DNA of 64,000 bases from Corallococcus sp. AS-1-6 (lineage in GTDB: Bacteria; Myxococcota; Myxococcia; Myxococcales; Myxococcaceae), in NCBI RefSeq assembly GCF_020037015.1, contig NZ_JAIQDE010000010.1, forward strand, positions 124,001 through 188,000, in the 5' to 3' direction. The notes beneath the pieces were generated by a model. The model was given only the letters and a program-made list of their open reading frames with translations. It made no database searches and was not told the DNA's origin. The position numbers were made by a program, and so were the translations under genes. Position 1 is the stretch's first letter. Each line of letters opens with the position of its first letter. Of this stretch, positions 48,304 to 56,688 are shown piece by piece.

Positions 48304-48972
48304 ATGCGCGTACTCGTCATCGAGGACAACCGCGACCTCCAGGCCAACATCGCGCGGTTCCTGGAGCCGGACTTCCTGTTGGACTTCGCGGGCACCGGGC
48401 CCGAGGGGCTCGCGCTCGCGCTGGGCCAGCCGTACGACGTCATCGTGCTGGACGTGATGCTGCCCGGCATGAGCGGCCTGGAGGTGTGCGAGCGCTACCG
48501 GCAGGTCGCGCCCAGGCTCGTGCCCATCCTGATGCTGACCGCCAGGGACACGCTCGAGGACAAGGAAGCAGGCTTCCAGGCGGGCGCGGACGACTACCTC
48601 GTCAAGCCGTTCTCACTCCGGGAGCTGCGCTGGCGGCTGGAAGCGCTGGCGCGCCGGCCCGTCCCTCCGAGCGGGCGGAAGCTGACGTGGGGCGGGCTCA
48701 CGCTGGAGCCGGAGAGCGGGCAGACGCGCTGGGGTGGGCGCTCCGTCCGCCTCAACCGCACGGAGTCACTGCGCCTGCGGTGGTTGATGGAGGCCGCTCC
48801 CGAAGCCGTCCCCGCAGACACGCTGGCGGAGCGGCTCTGGGGGGACGACGCCCCCGGGTCCAGCGCGCTGCGCACCCACGTCTATGCCCTGCGCAAGGCG
48901 CTCGCCGGGCTGGGGCTCGATGAGGCCATCACCACCCTGCGCAACGAGGGGTACCGCCTGGATGCGCGCTAG
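48304..48972 (+). CDS. OmpR-family response regulator
   Basis: A protein of 222 residues. Receiver domain: VLVIEDNRDLQANIARFL, phospho-acceptor Asp in DVIVLDVMLPGMSGLE, Lys in DDYLVKPFSLREL. The DNA-binding winged helix follows, with ALRTHVYALRKALAGLGLDE and IITTLRNEGYRLD-type residues at the end. It overlaps the kinase gene by 11 bases. Its promoter lies in the 115-base gap shared with the divergent hydrolase gene, which may be a target. Confidence 0.9.
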   Translation: MRVLVIEDNRDLQANIARFLEPDFLLDFAGTGPEGLALALGQPYDVIVLDVMLPGMSGLEVCERYRQVAPRLVPILMLTARDTLEDKEAGFQAGADDYLVKPFSLRELRWRLEALARRPVPPSGRKLTWGGLTLEPESGQTRWGGRSVRLNRTESLRLRWLMEAAPEAVPADTLAERLWGDDAPGSSALRTHVYALRKALAGLGLDEAITTLRNEGYRLDAR

Positions 48973-50179
48973 GTCCGGCAGGTCGGTGCGCGCCGTGCTC
49001 CAGCGCGCCATGGGGCTGTCCGCCGCGTTCGCGCTGCTGCTGATGGGAGGGCTCTTCACGCTCTTCAGCTACGACCTGGAGGACGTCATCTTCAGCCGCA
49101 TCGTGGCGGCGGAGGCGGACCGGACCGGGTCAGGTCATGTGCCCGGAATCACGCAGTATGACGGCCACGCCGCGCTACCCTCCTGGCTCGCGGAGCGCCT
49201 GCGTCCGGACGCCCCTCCTGGAGAGTACGAGGTCCCCGCGGCGGAGCACGGACACTTCCACGTCGCCGTGCGGCCCGGCGCTGGAGGAGACCGCCGGTAC
49301 TTCGCGTTCGACGTGACGCACCTGACGAGCACGACGGCGCACCTGAAGCGGACCGCGGGGCTGATTCTCACCAGCGCGCTGCTGGCGATGCTGGCCGCCG
49401 CGCTCCTCGCCCTTCTCGTGGCTCGACGGCTCGGTCGGCCGCTGGAGCGGATGGTGGAGTGGCTCCGGGCCGAAGGGGCCCCGCCGCCCGAGGATGACGG
49501 CGGCGTGGACGAGGTCCGGGCACTGCGGGACGCGCTGATCGCCCGCGACGTGCGCATCCAGGAGCAGTTGGAGCGTGAGCAGCGGTTCAACCGCGACGCG
49601 AGTCACGAGCTGCGCACGCCCCTGGCCGTGGCCCAGGGCGCGGTGGAGATCCTCGAGCTCGACCCGCCGGGAGACGCGGAGACCTTCGACCGCCTGCGCA
49701 GGGCCGTGAGCCAGATGGGACTGCTGACGGAGGGAATCCTCTGGCTGGCCCGTGAGCGCCGCTCCGAGGAGCGCTGCGACCTGCACCGCGTCTCACGGGA
49801 GCTGCTCGCGTTGTACGGGCACCTGCGGCGCGATGACGGCATCGCGCTCCTCATCGAGTCCGCGGGCGAAGTCCACGCGCCCGTCCCCGCGTCCGTCGCA
49901 AGGGTGATGATGGGAAACCTCCTCAAGAACGCGCTCGCCTACACGGATGAAGGGCGCATCGTGATCACCCTCGAGCCCCAGTCGTGGACCCTGACCGACA
50001 CGGGAGCTGGCTTCGGCCGCGCCGAGCCCGGGAGCGAGAGCCACGGCATCGGCTTATCGCTGGTGGACCGGTTGGCCCAACGCTTCGGATGGACGCTGTC
50101 CATCGAACCCCTGGAGCCGCGAGGCACCCGCGCGCGGCTGAGCTGGGGCGCGGAGGGCGACACGCAAGCCATGAGCTGA
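48962..50179 (+). CDS. Sensor histidine kinase
   Basis: A protein of 405 residues. Membrane helix 1 near AFALLLMGGLFTLFSY, a periplasmic sensor of about 90 residues, helix 2 (GLILTSALLAMLAAALLALL), a HAMP-like linker, then HisKA with His in RDASHELRTPLAV and the ATPase domain with NLLKNALAYTDEG (N box) and DTGAGFG (G box). Partner of the preceding regulator. The stop TGA is soon followed by a remnant of another gene. Confidence 0.9.
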   Translation: MRARSGRSVRAVLQRAMGLSAAFALLLMGGLFTLFSYDLEDVIFSRIVAAEADRTGSGHVPGITQYDGHAALPSWLAERLRPDAPPGEYEVPAAEHGHFHVAVRPGAGGDRRYFAFDVTHLTSTTAHLKRTAGLILTSALLAMLAAALLALLVARRLGRPLERMVEWLRAEGAPPPEDDGGVDEVRALRDALIARDVRIQEQLEREQRFNRDASHELRTPLAVAQGAVEILELDPPGDAETFDRLRRAVSQMGLLTEGILWLARERRSEERCDLHRVSRELLALYGHLRRDDGIALLIESAGEVHAPVPASVARVMMGNLLKNALAYTDEGRIVITLEPQSWTLTDTGAGFGRAEPGSESHGIGLSLVDRLAQRFGWTLSIEPLEPRGTRARLSWGAEGDTQAMS

Positions 50180-50180
50180 A

Positions 50181-50399
50181 GCGAACGTTTGGCCTGGCGG
50201 CCGTGGCCATGCTGTCATCACCTGTCATGGCAGTTGCTTCCGTTACGACCTGCTGCATGGAGGACCTCCGCTCGCGCCTGGCAACATTCTTCCTGTACCG
50301 CCCGACGTACACCTCGAATTCAACAGCGCCTACCCCGCCTGCTATGCACCTGGGGGAAAGTGGCTGGCGCCAGGCCCCGAGCGGCCTTACGTAGACTAA
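50181..50399 (+). pseudogene. Remnant of a lost gene just upstream of an SMI1/KNR4 gene
   Basis: One plus-strand frame, open from 50175 to the stop at 50397-50399, reads AVITCHGSCFRYDLLHG, then PGNILPVPPDVHLEFNSA and CYAPGGKWLAPGPERPYVD. It has no ATG, GTG or TTG start and begins directly after the kinase, so it is a C-terminal remnant. It looks like real coding (no stops, ordered composition). Its end lies 9 bases before the SMI1 gene, which is the arrangement of toxin and immunity genes. I infer a decayed toxin gene. Confidence 0.5.
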
Positions 50400-50408
50400 G
50401 GCGCCACC

Positions 50409-50867
50409 ATGTCCATGAACAGCCTGTTGAAGGAGTTCGCGCGCCTCCACTTTCCCCGTCCACCAGCGACTCCGGCGGAGGTCGCGGCCTTCGAGGCTCG
50501 CATCGGATGGAAGCTGGATGCGGACCTGCGCGCCTTCTACCTGTATTCCGATGGCGGAACGCTTTTCGAGGAAGAGCCCGACGCGATCTACCGCATTCTC
50601 TCGCTCGCGGAGATCCGTCGGGCCCGCGTTGCAATCATGGGGCGGGACACCGACGAGTATGGAGCGGCCTCGCAGTACACGTTGGTGGATATGCAGGACA
50701 CCAACTACGTCATCCTGGACGTGGCCCAGCAGGCAGGCGGCGCGTATCCGCTGTTCGATGCGTGGCATGAAACGTATCCAGTAGCGAAGCGCATCGCGTC
50801 CTCGTTCATGGAGTTCCTGGACCTTGCGATGCGTAGCGACGGCTTCTCGTACTGGCTCGACGGGTGA
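50409..50867 (+). CDS. SMI1/KNR4-family protein, likely orphan immunity protein
   Basis: A protein of 152 residues. The SMI1/KNR4 fold is recognisable from FEARIGWKLDADLRAFYLYS, a 'dGG' turn (DGGTLFEEEPDAIYRI) and the C-terminal helix SSFMEFLDLAMRSDGFSYWL. Family members are commonly immunity proteins of polymorphic toxins. The preceding toxin-like gene is only a fragment, so this gene is probably what remains of such a pair. Confidence 0.8.
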   Translation: MSMNSLLKEFARLHFPRPPATPAEVAAFEARIGWKLDADLRAFYLYSDGGTLFEEEPDAIYRILSLAEIRRARVAIMGRDTDEYGAASQYTLVDMQDTNYVILDVAQQAGGAYPLFDAWHETYPVAKRIASSFMEFLDLAMRSDGFSYWLDG

Positions 50868-50911
50868 ACACATTGAGCGGATAGCGGCGCAGGCGCCCGT
50901 GCCGGGGACGC

Positions 50912-51200
50912 TCAAGCCTCGCTGGCGCCCTCCATCAGGAAGTCGATGACGGCGGTCATCCGGGCCCGGGGCGGGCAAGGGGGAGAAGTGACTGCGCACG
51001 GCGATGTCGAATCGCTCCTCGGTGACGCACCACGTTCTCCGCGGACTCTGCCTCCGTCAAGGCGGCGCGGGCATGGTCGAGGAAGTCCCGCCCCACGTCG
51101 GTCAGCGTGAAGCTGCGCGACGCGCGCTGGATCAGCCGGGAGCCCAGCGTGTCCTCCAACTCGGCCACGCGCTTGCTCACCGTGGATCTGGGCGCGCGCG
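50912..51200 (-). pseudogene. LysR-family regulator, broken
   Basis: The first part keeps a LysR helix-turn-helix and linker (STVSKRVAELEDTLG, SFTLTDVGRDFLDHARAAL, AESAENVV), but its start codon and first ~25 residues are gone. A second piece in another frame reads EERFDIAVRSHFSP, a typical segment of the effector domain. A third frame ends ARMTAVIDFLMEGASEA before a stop at 50912. Most of the effector domain is missing. At least two deletions or frameshifts are needed. Confidence 0.8.
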
Positions 51201-51673
51201 GCGTGGGCACCGGGCTGTCGTTCGCCCAGGGCACGGAGGACTTCGACCGGCTGAACCAGATGCTCGCGTTCCTGAACACCACCTTCTTCGGCGCCTTCTC
51301 ACCGCTCTGGTACGCGCTCGAGCACGCCGAACTGCCGGAGGCCGAAAAGCAGGCACTGCGCAAGCTTGGGGCCCGAAAGGTGGTCTCCGCGCACGCGAAC
51401 CTCGAAGCGCTGATGCGCGACACGCCGTGGCTTCTGGGCGACCACCGCACGCTGGCGGACGCCTACTTCATCGGCATCGCCCGGTGGACCCGGTACCACG
51501 ACGTCCTGGACCGCCGCGACTACCCGAAGCTCCAGGGCCTCTTCGAGCGGCTGGAAGCGGACCCCGGCGTGCGCTTCGCCCATGCCATTGAAAAGGGCGA
51601 GGCGCCTCAGGGCAACGGAGCATTCCAGGGGCACCTCCGCCTCGCGGAGGCCCTGCAACGGCTGACCGCGTGA
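51200..51673 (+). pseudogene. Glutathione S-transferase, N-terminal part deleted
   Basis: From about 51212 a plus-strand frame reads LSFAQGTEDFDRLNQML then NTTFFGAFSPLWYAL, and later PWLLGDHRTLADAYFIGIAR, the helical C-terminal domain of a GST. The thioredoxin-like N-terminal domain with the glutathione site is absent. An ATG at 51107 would give a 188-residue chimera whose first ~35 residues are the antisense of the LysR remnant, so a functional enzyme is unlikely. Confidence 0.78.
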
Positions 51674-51764
51674 GCCGGGAGGCTCCACTGCGATTGACGA
51701 TGCGCCCCGGCCTCGCGCGCCGCCTGAACCCTGATGGCGGGCGCGAGCCGGACGTCGCGGAAGC

Positions 51765-52232
51765 TCAGTAGCAGTAGCCGCCGTAGAGCGGGTTCGGGCA
51801 GGACATGCCCGTCGCGGCGTTGATGCTGATGTTGTAGCAGTTGGTCGTCACGGTGGACGACTTGAGGCGCCGGTATCCGTAGAGGACGTCGCCCACGCAG
51901 AGCCCGTAGTTCATGTAGACGTCCTCCACCTGGCAGACCTTGTACGTGTTGCAGCGGACGAACGGGCCTCCCGGGTAGGCGTAGCCCTGGCACTGCCACA
52001 GGTAGGTCTGCTGCGACGAGTAGCTGGTGGTCTCGTAGTAGTACTCGTCCTCGGGGCCGCAGAGCGGGTCATCCTCATCCGGGGGGATCCGCATCGTCTC
52101 GACCTGGCCGGGCGCCAGGGCCTCACCGCTGACGGCCTCCTGCGGCGGCGCATCCTCGAGCGTTCCCTCCGCTCCGACGCCACAGCCGACCACCATGAAC
52201 GTGCACAACGCGACCACTGCGCTCATCCGCAT
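51765..52232 (-). CDS. Secreted Tyr/Cys-rich lipoprotein, 155 aa
   Basis: The signal peptide is MRMSAVVALCTFMVVGC, with the lipobox VVGC. The mature part is rich in Tyr, Gly and Cys (YYYETTSYSSQQTYLWQCQG, CPNPLYGGYCY), with an acidic segment first. No family is recognised. The ATG at 52232 has GGAG 5-8 bases upstream and is preferred over ATG 52244. Confidence 0.68.
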   Translation of the reverse strand: MRMSAVVALCTFMVVGCGVGAEGTLEDAPPQEAVSGEALAPGQVETMRIPPDEDDPLCGPEDEYYYETTSYSSQQTYLWQCQGYAYPGGPFVRCNTYKVCQVEDVYMNYGLCVGDVLYGYRRLKSSTVTTNCYNISINAATGMSCPNPLYGGYCY

Positions 52233-52446
52233 GTCTTGCTCCATGTCTCATCCGGGGGTGAAGGGCGGCTATTTACACAGAGTCATCTCCGCTCACGAGA
52301 ACCTGCGAAGACACTGTGTGTCGCCCAACCATGGAGCGGACCTGCCGTGCATCAAAAACGGGGACGGGGACTCTTGAGGAGACAGGGCGTCGCATCCCAA
52401 CCCCTGCGCTTCGTTCACCGCGTCGAAGTCATATCGAGGGTCCGCA

Positions 52447-53673
52447 ATGGTTCGTCCTGGTCTCGCGCTGGCCGTCCTGGTCGCATGCACCTCCGCTGTC
52501 GCTGCTCCGCCGCCCGTGGCGATGAAGCGTGAGCACGTCACGGCCGACGTCTATCACTATCAATTCGACATTCGCGTGGGCTCCAAGCCAAACGCCGTGG
52601 TGCGGATCCACCGCGTCGTGCGCGAACTCACCCCGTGGCAGCCGCGCCCGACGTCACACGCGGTGATGCTGCTCCACGGTGACTTCGCCAACTTCGTCAC
52701 GAACTTCGTGCCCACGCTCGGCACACCCGCGTCGTCGGCGCCGGGGCTCGCGCCCTACCTGGCGTCGCGAGGCGTCGACACCTGGGGCGTCGACCGGCGC
52801 TGGACGCTCCCCAAGGCCGACGGCGACATCTCGGACCTGGGGGACATGGGCGTGGACCAGGAGCTCGGGGACATCGAGGACGCGCTCGCTTTCGCGCGTG
52901 TCCAGCGCGCCATCACCGACCACAGCCTGAGCCGGATCGTGCTCGCTGGCTTCTCTCATGGCGGCCAGCTCACGTATGCCTATGCGGCCGCCAGGGGCCA
53001 GCACCTCTCGGCGATCGCCGTGCTGGATGCCTACTACGACCTCGCGCCCGAGCACTCGGACCTGCGGGACTTCGCGTGCGCGAACGCGGCGGCCGGGCGC
53101 GAGGCCCTGGCCCAGGGGGTGACCGACTCCGAGAACCGCTTCTTCATCGACGTGGGCTCGCTGGCCCGGAGCGCGCCGGAAGCGACGTCGCCCATCTTCC
53201 CGCCCTATACCAACCGCGAGACGATGAACACGCTGGCGGGCATGACGTATTGGTTCGCGCCGTACACGCCTCTGTATCACCTGAGCGCGCCAGTCCTGAA
53301 TGAGCAGGGAGACGCCGTGGGGCTGCGGGAGTCGTCCGAGGAGAGCGTGAGCGCCTGGTTCGCCAGCGCGCCGCCGCACCAGTCGCTGCGTGAGACGGCG
53401 GAGCTGGACGCCATCTGGTGTGGCACCACCCCGCGCCCCGAGCTCGCGAACATCCGCGTCCCGCTGTTCTACCTGGGCGCGGCGGGAGCGTTCGGTGACT
53501 CCGGGCTGTATTCGACGACGCGCGTGTCATCCACCGACGTCACGACGCTCGTCGTCCGGCGGTTCGGACCGGAGCGCGTCGCGGAGGACTTCGGCCACGG
53601 AGACCTGCTGTACGGCACCGACGCGCCGGCGCTGGCCTGGCAGCCGCTGGCGACCTGGCTGCTGCGCCACTGA
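52447..53673 (+). CDS. Secreted alpha/beta-hydrolase, 408 aa
   Basis: Signal peptide LALAVLVACTSAVAA. LLHGDFANFVTNFVP forms the oxyanion region; VLAGFSHGGQLTYAYAAAR holds the nucleophile Ser in GFSHGG. A C-terminal His (EDFGHGDLLYG) completes the likely triad. Esterase or lipase activity is likely. No ribosome-binding site is clear; the ATG gives a proper signal peptide. Confidence 0.82.
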   Translation: MVRPGLALAVLVACTSAVAAPPPVAMKREHVTADVYHYQFDIRVGSKPNAVVRIHRVVRELTPWQPRPTSHAVMLLHGDFANFVTNFVPTLGTPASSAPGLAPYLASRGVDTWGVDRRWTLPKADGDISDLGDMGVDQELGDIEDALAFARVQRAITDHSLSRIVLAGFSHGGQLTYAYAAARGQHLSAIAVLDAYYDLAPEHSDLRDFACANAAAGREALAQGVTDSENRFFIDVGSLARSAPEATSPIFPPYTNRETMNTLAGMTYWFAPYTPLYHLSAPVLNEQGDAVGLRESSEESVSAWFASAPPHQSLRETAELDAIWCGTTPRPELANIRVPLFYLGAAGAFGDSGLYSTTRVSSTDVTTLVVRRFGPERVAEDFGHGDLLYGTDAPALAWQPLATWLLRH

Positions 53674-53768
53674 GCGAAGGCCCGGGTGGAGTGAACGGAC
53701 CGCGACTTCTCACGAATTCGCGGATTCGCGGCATCTGTGCTCCAGTGGGTTCCCCTCCCCGTCCATCC

Positions 53769-55085
53769 ATGACCACCGGAACCCCTTCGCCTCTTCATGA
53801 GCCAGGCATGCGGCGCGCGGTATCGCGCTGGGAAATCGTCGGGTTCTCCATCAACGACGTCATCGGCAGCGGGGTCTACCTGCTGCCCGCGGCGGCCGCC
53901 GCGAACCTGGGCTCGGCCAGCACTGGCGCCGTCGTGCTCGCGGGGCTGGCGGTGCTGCTGCTCGTGCTCTGCTTCGCGGAGGCGGCCAGCTACTTCGACA
54001 CGCCCGGCAGCGCCTATCTCTACACGCGTGAAGCCTTTGGTGAACGGGTGGGGTTCCAGGTCGGCTGGATGACGTGGCTGGCGCGCGTCTCGTCCGTGGC
54101 CTCGTTGTCCGTCGGCTTCTCCCGCGCGCTGGGCTTCCTGTGGCCCGCGGCGAACTCGGGCATCGGCCAGGGGTTGGCCATCGCCGTGCCCCTGCTCGCG
54201 CTCACCGCCATCAACGTCGTGGGCGTGAAGGGCGGCGCCCGCACCGCGGTGTTCCTCGCCGTCACCAAGACGGTGCCACTGCTGGTGTTCATCGCCGTGG
54301 GCCTCTTCTTCGTGTCCGTTCCGCTGGCGACGTCGGTGGCTCCCAGGGACGGAGGCAACCTGGGGTCCGCAGTGCTGCTGCTGCTGTTCGCCTATGCCGG
54401 CTTCGAGAACACGGCGGCTCCGGCGGGTGAGTTCAAGAACCCACGCCGCGACGTGCCCTTCGCGCTCATCGTGCAGATAGGCGTCGTCACGCTCATCTAC
54501 ACGGCGGTGCAGTGGGTGGCGCTGGGCACGCTGCCTGGGGTCGCGGACGCGCAGACGCCGCTCGCCAACGCCGCCGCGCGGTTCCTCGGGGGCTGGGGTG
54601 GGCTCCTCATGACGGTGGGCGGGGTGCTGTCCATCCTGGGGACCAACAGCAACACCGTGCTCGCCGGGCCGCGCTACCTGTACGCGCTGGCGCAGGATGG
54701 CTTTGGCCCCGCCGCGCTCGCCACGTTGCATCCCCGCTACCGCACGCCGACGGTCGCCATCCTCACGCAGACGGCCATCGCGCTGCCCCTGGCGTTCTCC
54801 GGCTCGTTCGAGGTGCTCGCCACGCTCTCCGTGGTGGCCCGGCTCGCCACGTACTTCGGCACGGCCCTGGCGGTGCCCGTGCTGCGCCGCAAGCTCCAGG
54901 CGCCCGCGAACGCGTTCCGCATCCCTGGCGGGCCCGTGATTCCCCTCGCCGCCGCCGCATTGTGTGTCGTCTTCGCGATGAGCGCGGAGCGGAAGAACCT
55001 CATCGCCGGGGCCATCGCGCTCGCGGTGGGCTTCGTGCTCCACAGGTTCCAGCGCAAGCCGGACCGGAAGGCGGCGCTCGGATAG
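53769..55085 (+). CDS. APC-family amino acid permease
   Basis: Inner-membrane amino acid or amine transporter of 438 residues with about 12 membrane helices. It starts with the family's SRWEIVGFSINDVIGSGVYL, including the GSG unwound helix 1, then PGSAYLYTREAFG. Substrate specificity is not clear. The ATG at 53769 is used as the region before helix 1 is short. Confidence 0.88.
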   Translation: MTTGTPSPLHEPGMRRAVSRWEIVGFSINDVIGSGVYLLPAAAAANLGSASTGAVVLAGLAVLLLVLCFAEAASYFDTPGSAYLYTREAFGERVGFQVGWMTWLARVSSVASLSVGFSRALGFLWPAANSGIGQGLAIAVPLLALTAINVVGVKGGARTAVFLAVTKTVPLLVFIAVGLFFVSVPLATSVAPRDGGNLGSAVLLLLFAYAGFENTAAPAGEFKNPRRDVPFALIVQIGVVTLIYTAVQWVALGTLPGVADAQTPLANAAARFLGGWGGLLMTVGGVLSILGTNSNTVLAGPRYLYALAQDGFGPAALATLHPRYRTPTVAILTQTAIALPLAFSGSFEVLATLSVVARLATYFGTALAVPVLRRKLQAPANAFRIPGGPVIPLAAAALCVVFAMSAERKNLIAGAIALAVGFVLHRFQRKPDRKAALG

Positions 55086-55112
55086 CGCGGGCCAAGGTAT
55101 CGGGGACGAGTT

Positions 55113-55169
55113 CGCGGACCAGGCTGCCCAGGCTGGAGCCAGCCCCGTCTCCTGGCCAGTCCGGTCCGC
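55113..55169. terminator. Imperfect long inverted repeat between convergent genes
   Basis: GCGGACC with CCAGG pairs with CCTGG and GGTCCGC about 40 bases later. It sits between the permease and the C39-like gene and could end both transcripts. Confidence 0.4.
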
Positions 55170-55176
55170 CATGACG

Positions 55177-56523
55177 TCACGACACCGGGACGGGCTTGGG
55201 GCTCACCTCCACCATGCCGCAGGAGTCGCTCACGTACTGCGCCATCTGCTCCGGCGTCACTTCGATGGGGCCCTTGGGGCAGAGCGGGTCATTGACGATG
55301 TAGTTGCCCTCCTCGGTCTTGCCCGTGACGGCGGCCCAGTGGTAGCCGAAGTCCTCGCTTGAGAAGTAATTGCCGGCTTCGTACGCCGTCTTGCCCCATG
55401 ACGGGTGCTCGGCATCCCCGATGAAGGGATTGCCTCCGAGGATGACGGGGTGCCCGCGAGAGAGGGCGGCGTCCACGGCCTCCACGTCGACATCGCCTGG
55501 GAGAAGCGTCGTGGCCACCGCGCCCGCCTCCGTCACCCCCTCGGCCACCGCGGTCACGATCATCGTGACGGACTCGATGGAGTCCACGTCGAGGATGTTG
55601 TCCCGCACGGCGTCGATGGCCTCGCCCGCCCCGGCCGCGTCCGGGTGCTCCATGGCCCCCACCGCCGTCGCCGTGATGACCACCGACGTAGGACCGCAGT
55701 CATTGCCGCCGTAATACTCACTGCCGTCGTTGTAGTCCCGGAGGCCGGGCTTCGAGTTCTGGGCGACGTGGAGGGCCTTCGCCTCCTCCAGCGTCTTGAC
55801 GGTGCTTGGAGGCGTCGGCGGCACGATGTCCTTGCCGGACAGGTCCTGCACCCGCACCTCGCCCCCCGGCATGCGGGTGATCGAGCCGCGCTCGAACTGC
55901 TGCACCCTCGCGCCATCCCGTCCCGGCTCCAGCGGGCTCATGGGTCGCCCGAGCTGCGGCGCGTAGGTCTCCGCGAGGAGGCCCATCGTGGGCTCGATCG
56001 CCGGGTGCTGCGGGCGCTGCATCGCGGTGAGCGTGGCCGGGCTCATCTTGCCGTCCGCGGGGCTGATGCCTTCAGCCGTCTGGAAGTCCTCGAGGGCCTC
56101 CTGCGTCAGGGGGCCGAAATAGCCATAGTCCGCGCCGCCCCTGTCCAGATAGCCCGCCCGCTCCAGGAACTTCTGAAGGCGCGTGACGGGGCCATCCCCG
56201 GGCTCACGGGCATTGTCGCGCTGCTTGAAGACGACGTCGCCAACGCCCGTGGCGTCGGTCAGCGGGGCCGCCCCGCCCCGAGGCTGGCGCTGCGGGAAGG
56301 GGCCCTGCTGGGCCAGGGTCACCATCTTCCCGAGTCCCTGCAGCCGTCGCATCGCCTCCCCGCTCACCACGCTCTCGAACACGTCGCGCACGACGTCGCG
56401 TGGGGGCGCGGGCCGCGGCCCGATCCGCGTCCCCGGAGGATACTGTGTGGGCGCCTTCTGGGTGCCCCCCGTGGTCAACGGCGGCGTGGAGAACGTAAAC
56501 GGGTTGTTCTGGATGCGTGACAT
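55177..56523 (-). CDS. Peptidoglycan-binding protein with a C39-like peptidase domain
   Basis: A protein of 448 residues. A PG_binding_1-type domain (LQKFLERAGYLDRGGADYG and FGPLTQEALEDFQ) lies near residues 120-165. The C-terminal ~190 residues look like a C39-type cysteine peptidase: NDCGPTSVVITATAVG gives the Cys, GYHWAAVTG the His and YIVNDPLCPKG the Asp. It has no obvious signal peptide; the N-terminus is Pro/Gln/Thr-rich and starts MSRIQNNPFTF, as in myxobacterial proteins exported by other routes. A cell-wall-directed effector is a possibility. Confidence 0.78.
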   Translation of the reverse strand: MSRIQNNPFTFSTPPLTTGGTQKAPTQYPPGTRIGPRPAPPRDVVRDVFESVVSGEAMRRLQGLGKMVTLAQQGPFPQRQPRGGAAPLTDATGVGDVVFKQRDNAREPGDGPVTRLQKFLERAGYLDRGGADYGYFGPLTQEALEDFQTAEGISPADGKMSPATLTAMQRPQHPAIEPTMGLLAETYAPQLGRPMSPLEPGRDGARVQQFERGSITRMPGGEVRVQDLSGKDIVPPTPPSTVKTLEEAKALHVAQNSKPGLRDYNDGSEYYGGNDCGPTSVVITATAVGAMEHPDAAGAGEAIDAVRDNILDVDSIESVTMIVTAVAEGVTEAGAVATTLLPGDVDVEAVDAALSRGHPVILGGNPFIGDAEHPSWGKTAYEAGNYFSSEDFGYHWAAVTGKTEEGNYIVNDPLCPKGPIEVTPEQMAQYVSDSCGMVEVSPKPVPVS

Positions 56524-56590
56524 GCACTTCCCCCTCGGGGCCCCCAAGGCCCTTTTGACAGGAGTGTCGCGCCCCGCTGCGTTTCCGTTC

Positions 56591-56609
56591 GATTAAACCG
56601 GGTTAAATC
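56591..56609. promoter_or_regulatory. Near-perfect 19-bp palindrome upstream of the C39-like gene
   Basis: GATTAAACCGGGTTAAATC pairs with itself as GATT/AATC and AACC/GGTT around a central base, about 68 bases before the C39-like start. A regulator site; no partner is identified. Confidence 0.45.
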
Positions 56610-56688
56610 CCCGGGTGACGGAGGGCACGCGTCAGGGCTTGCGGTCCGAAGCCCCGTCCGCACCGTGACTCACGTGCCTGCCGGAGAT

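Noticed and set aside
51107-51673. A complete small GST gene starting at 51107
   Set aside because: The first ~35 residues are the antisense of the LysR remnant and the glutathione-binding domain is missing.
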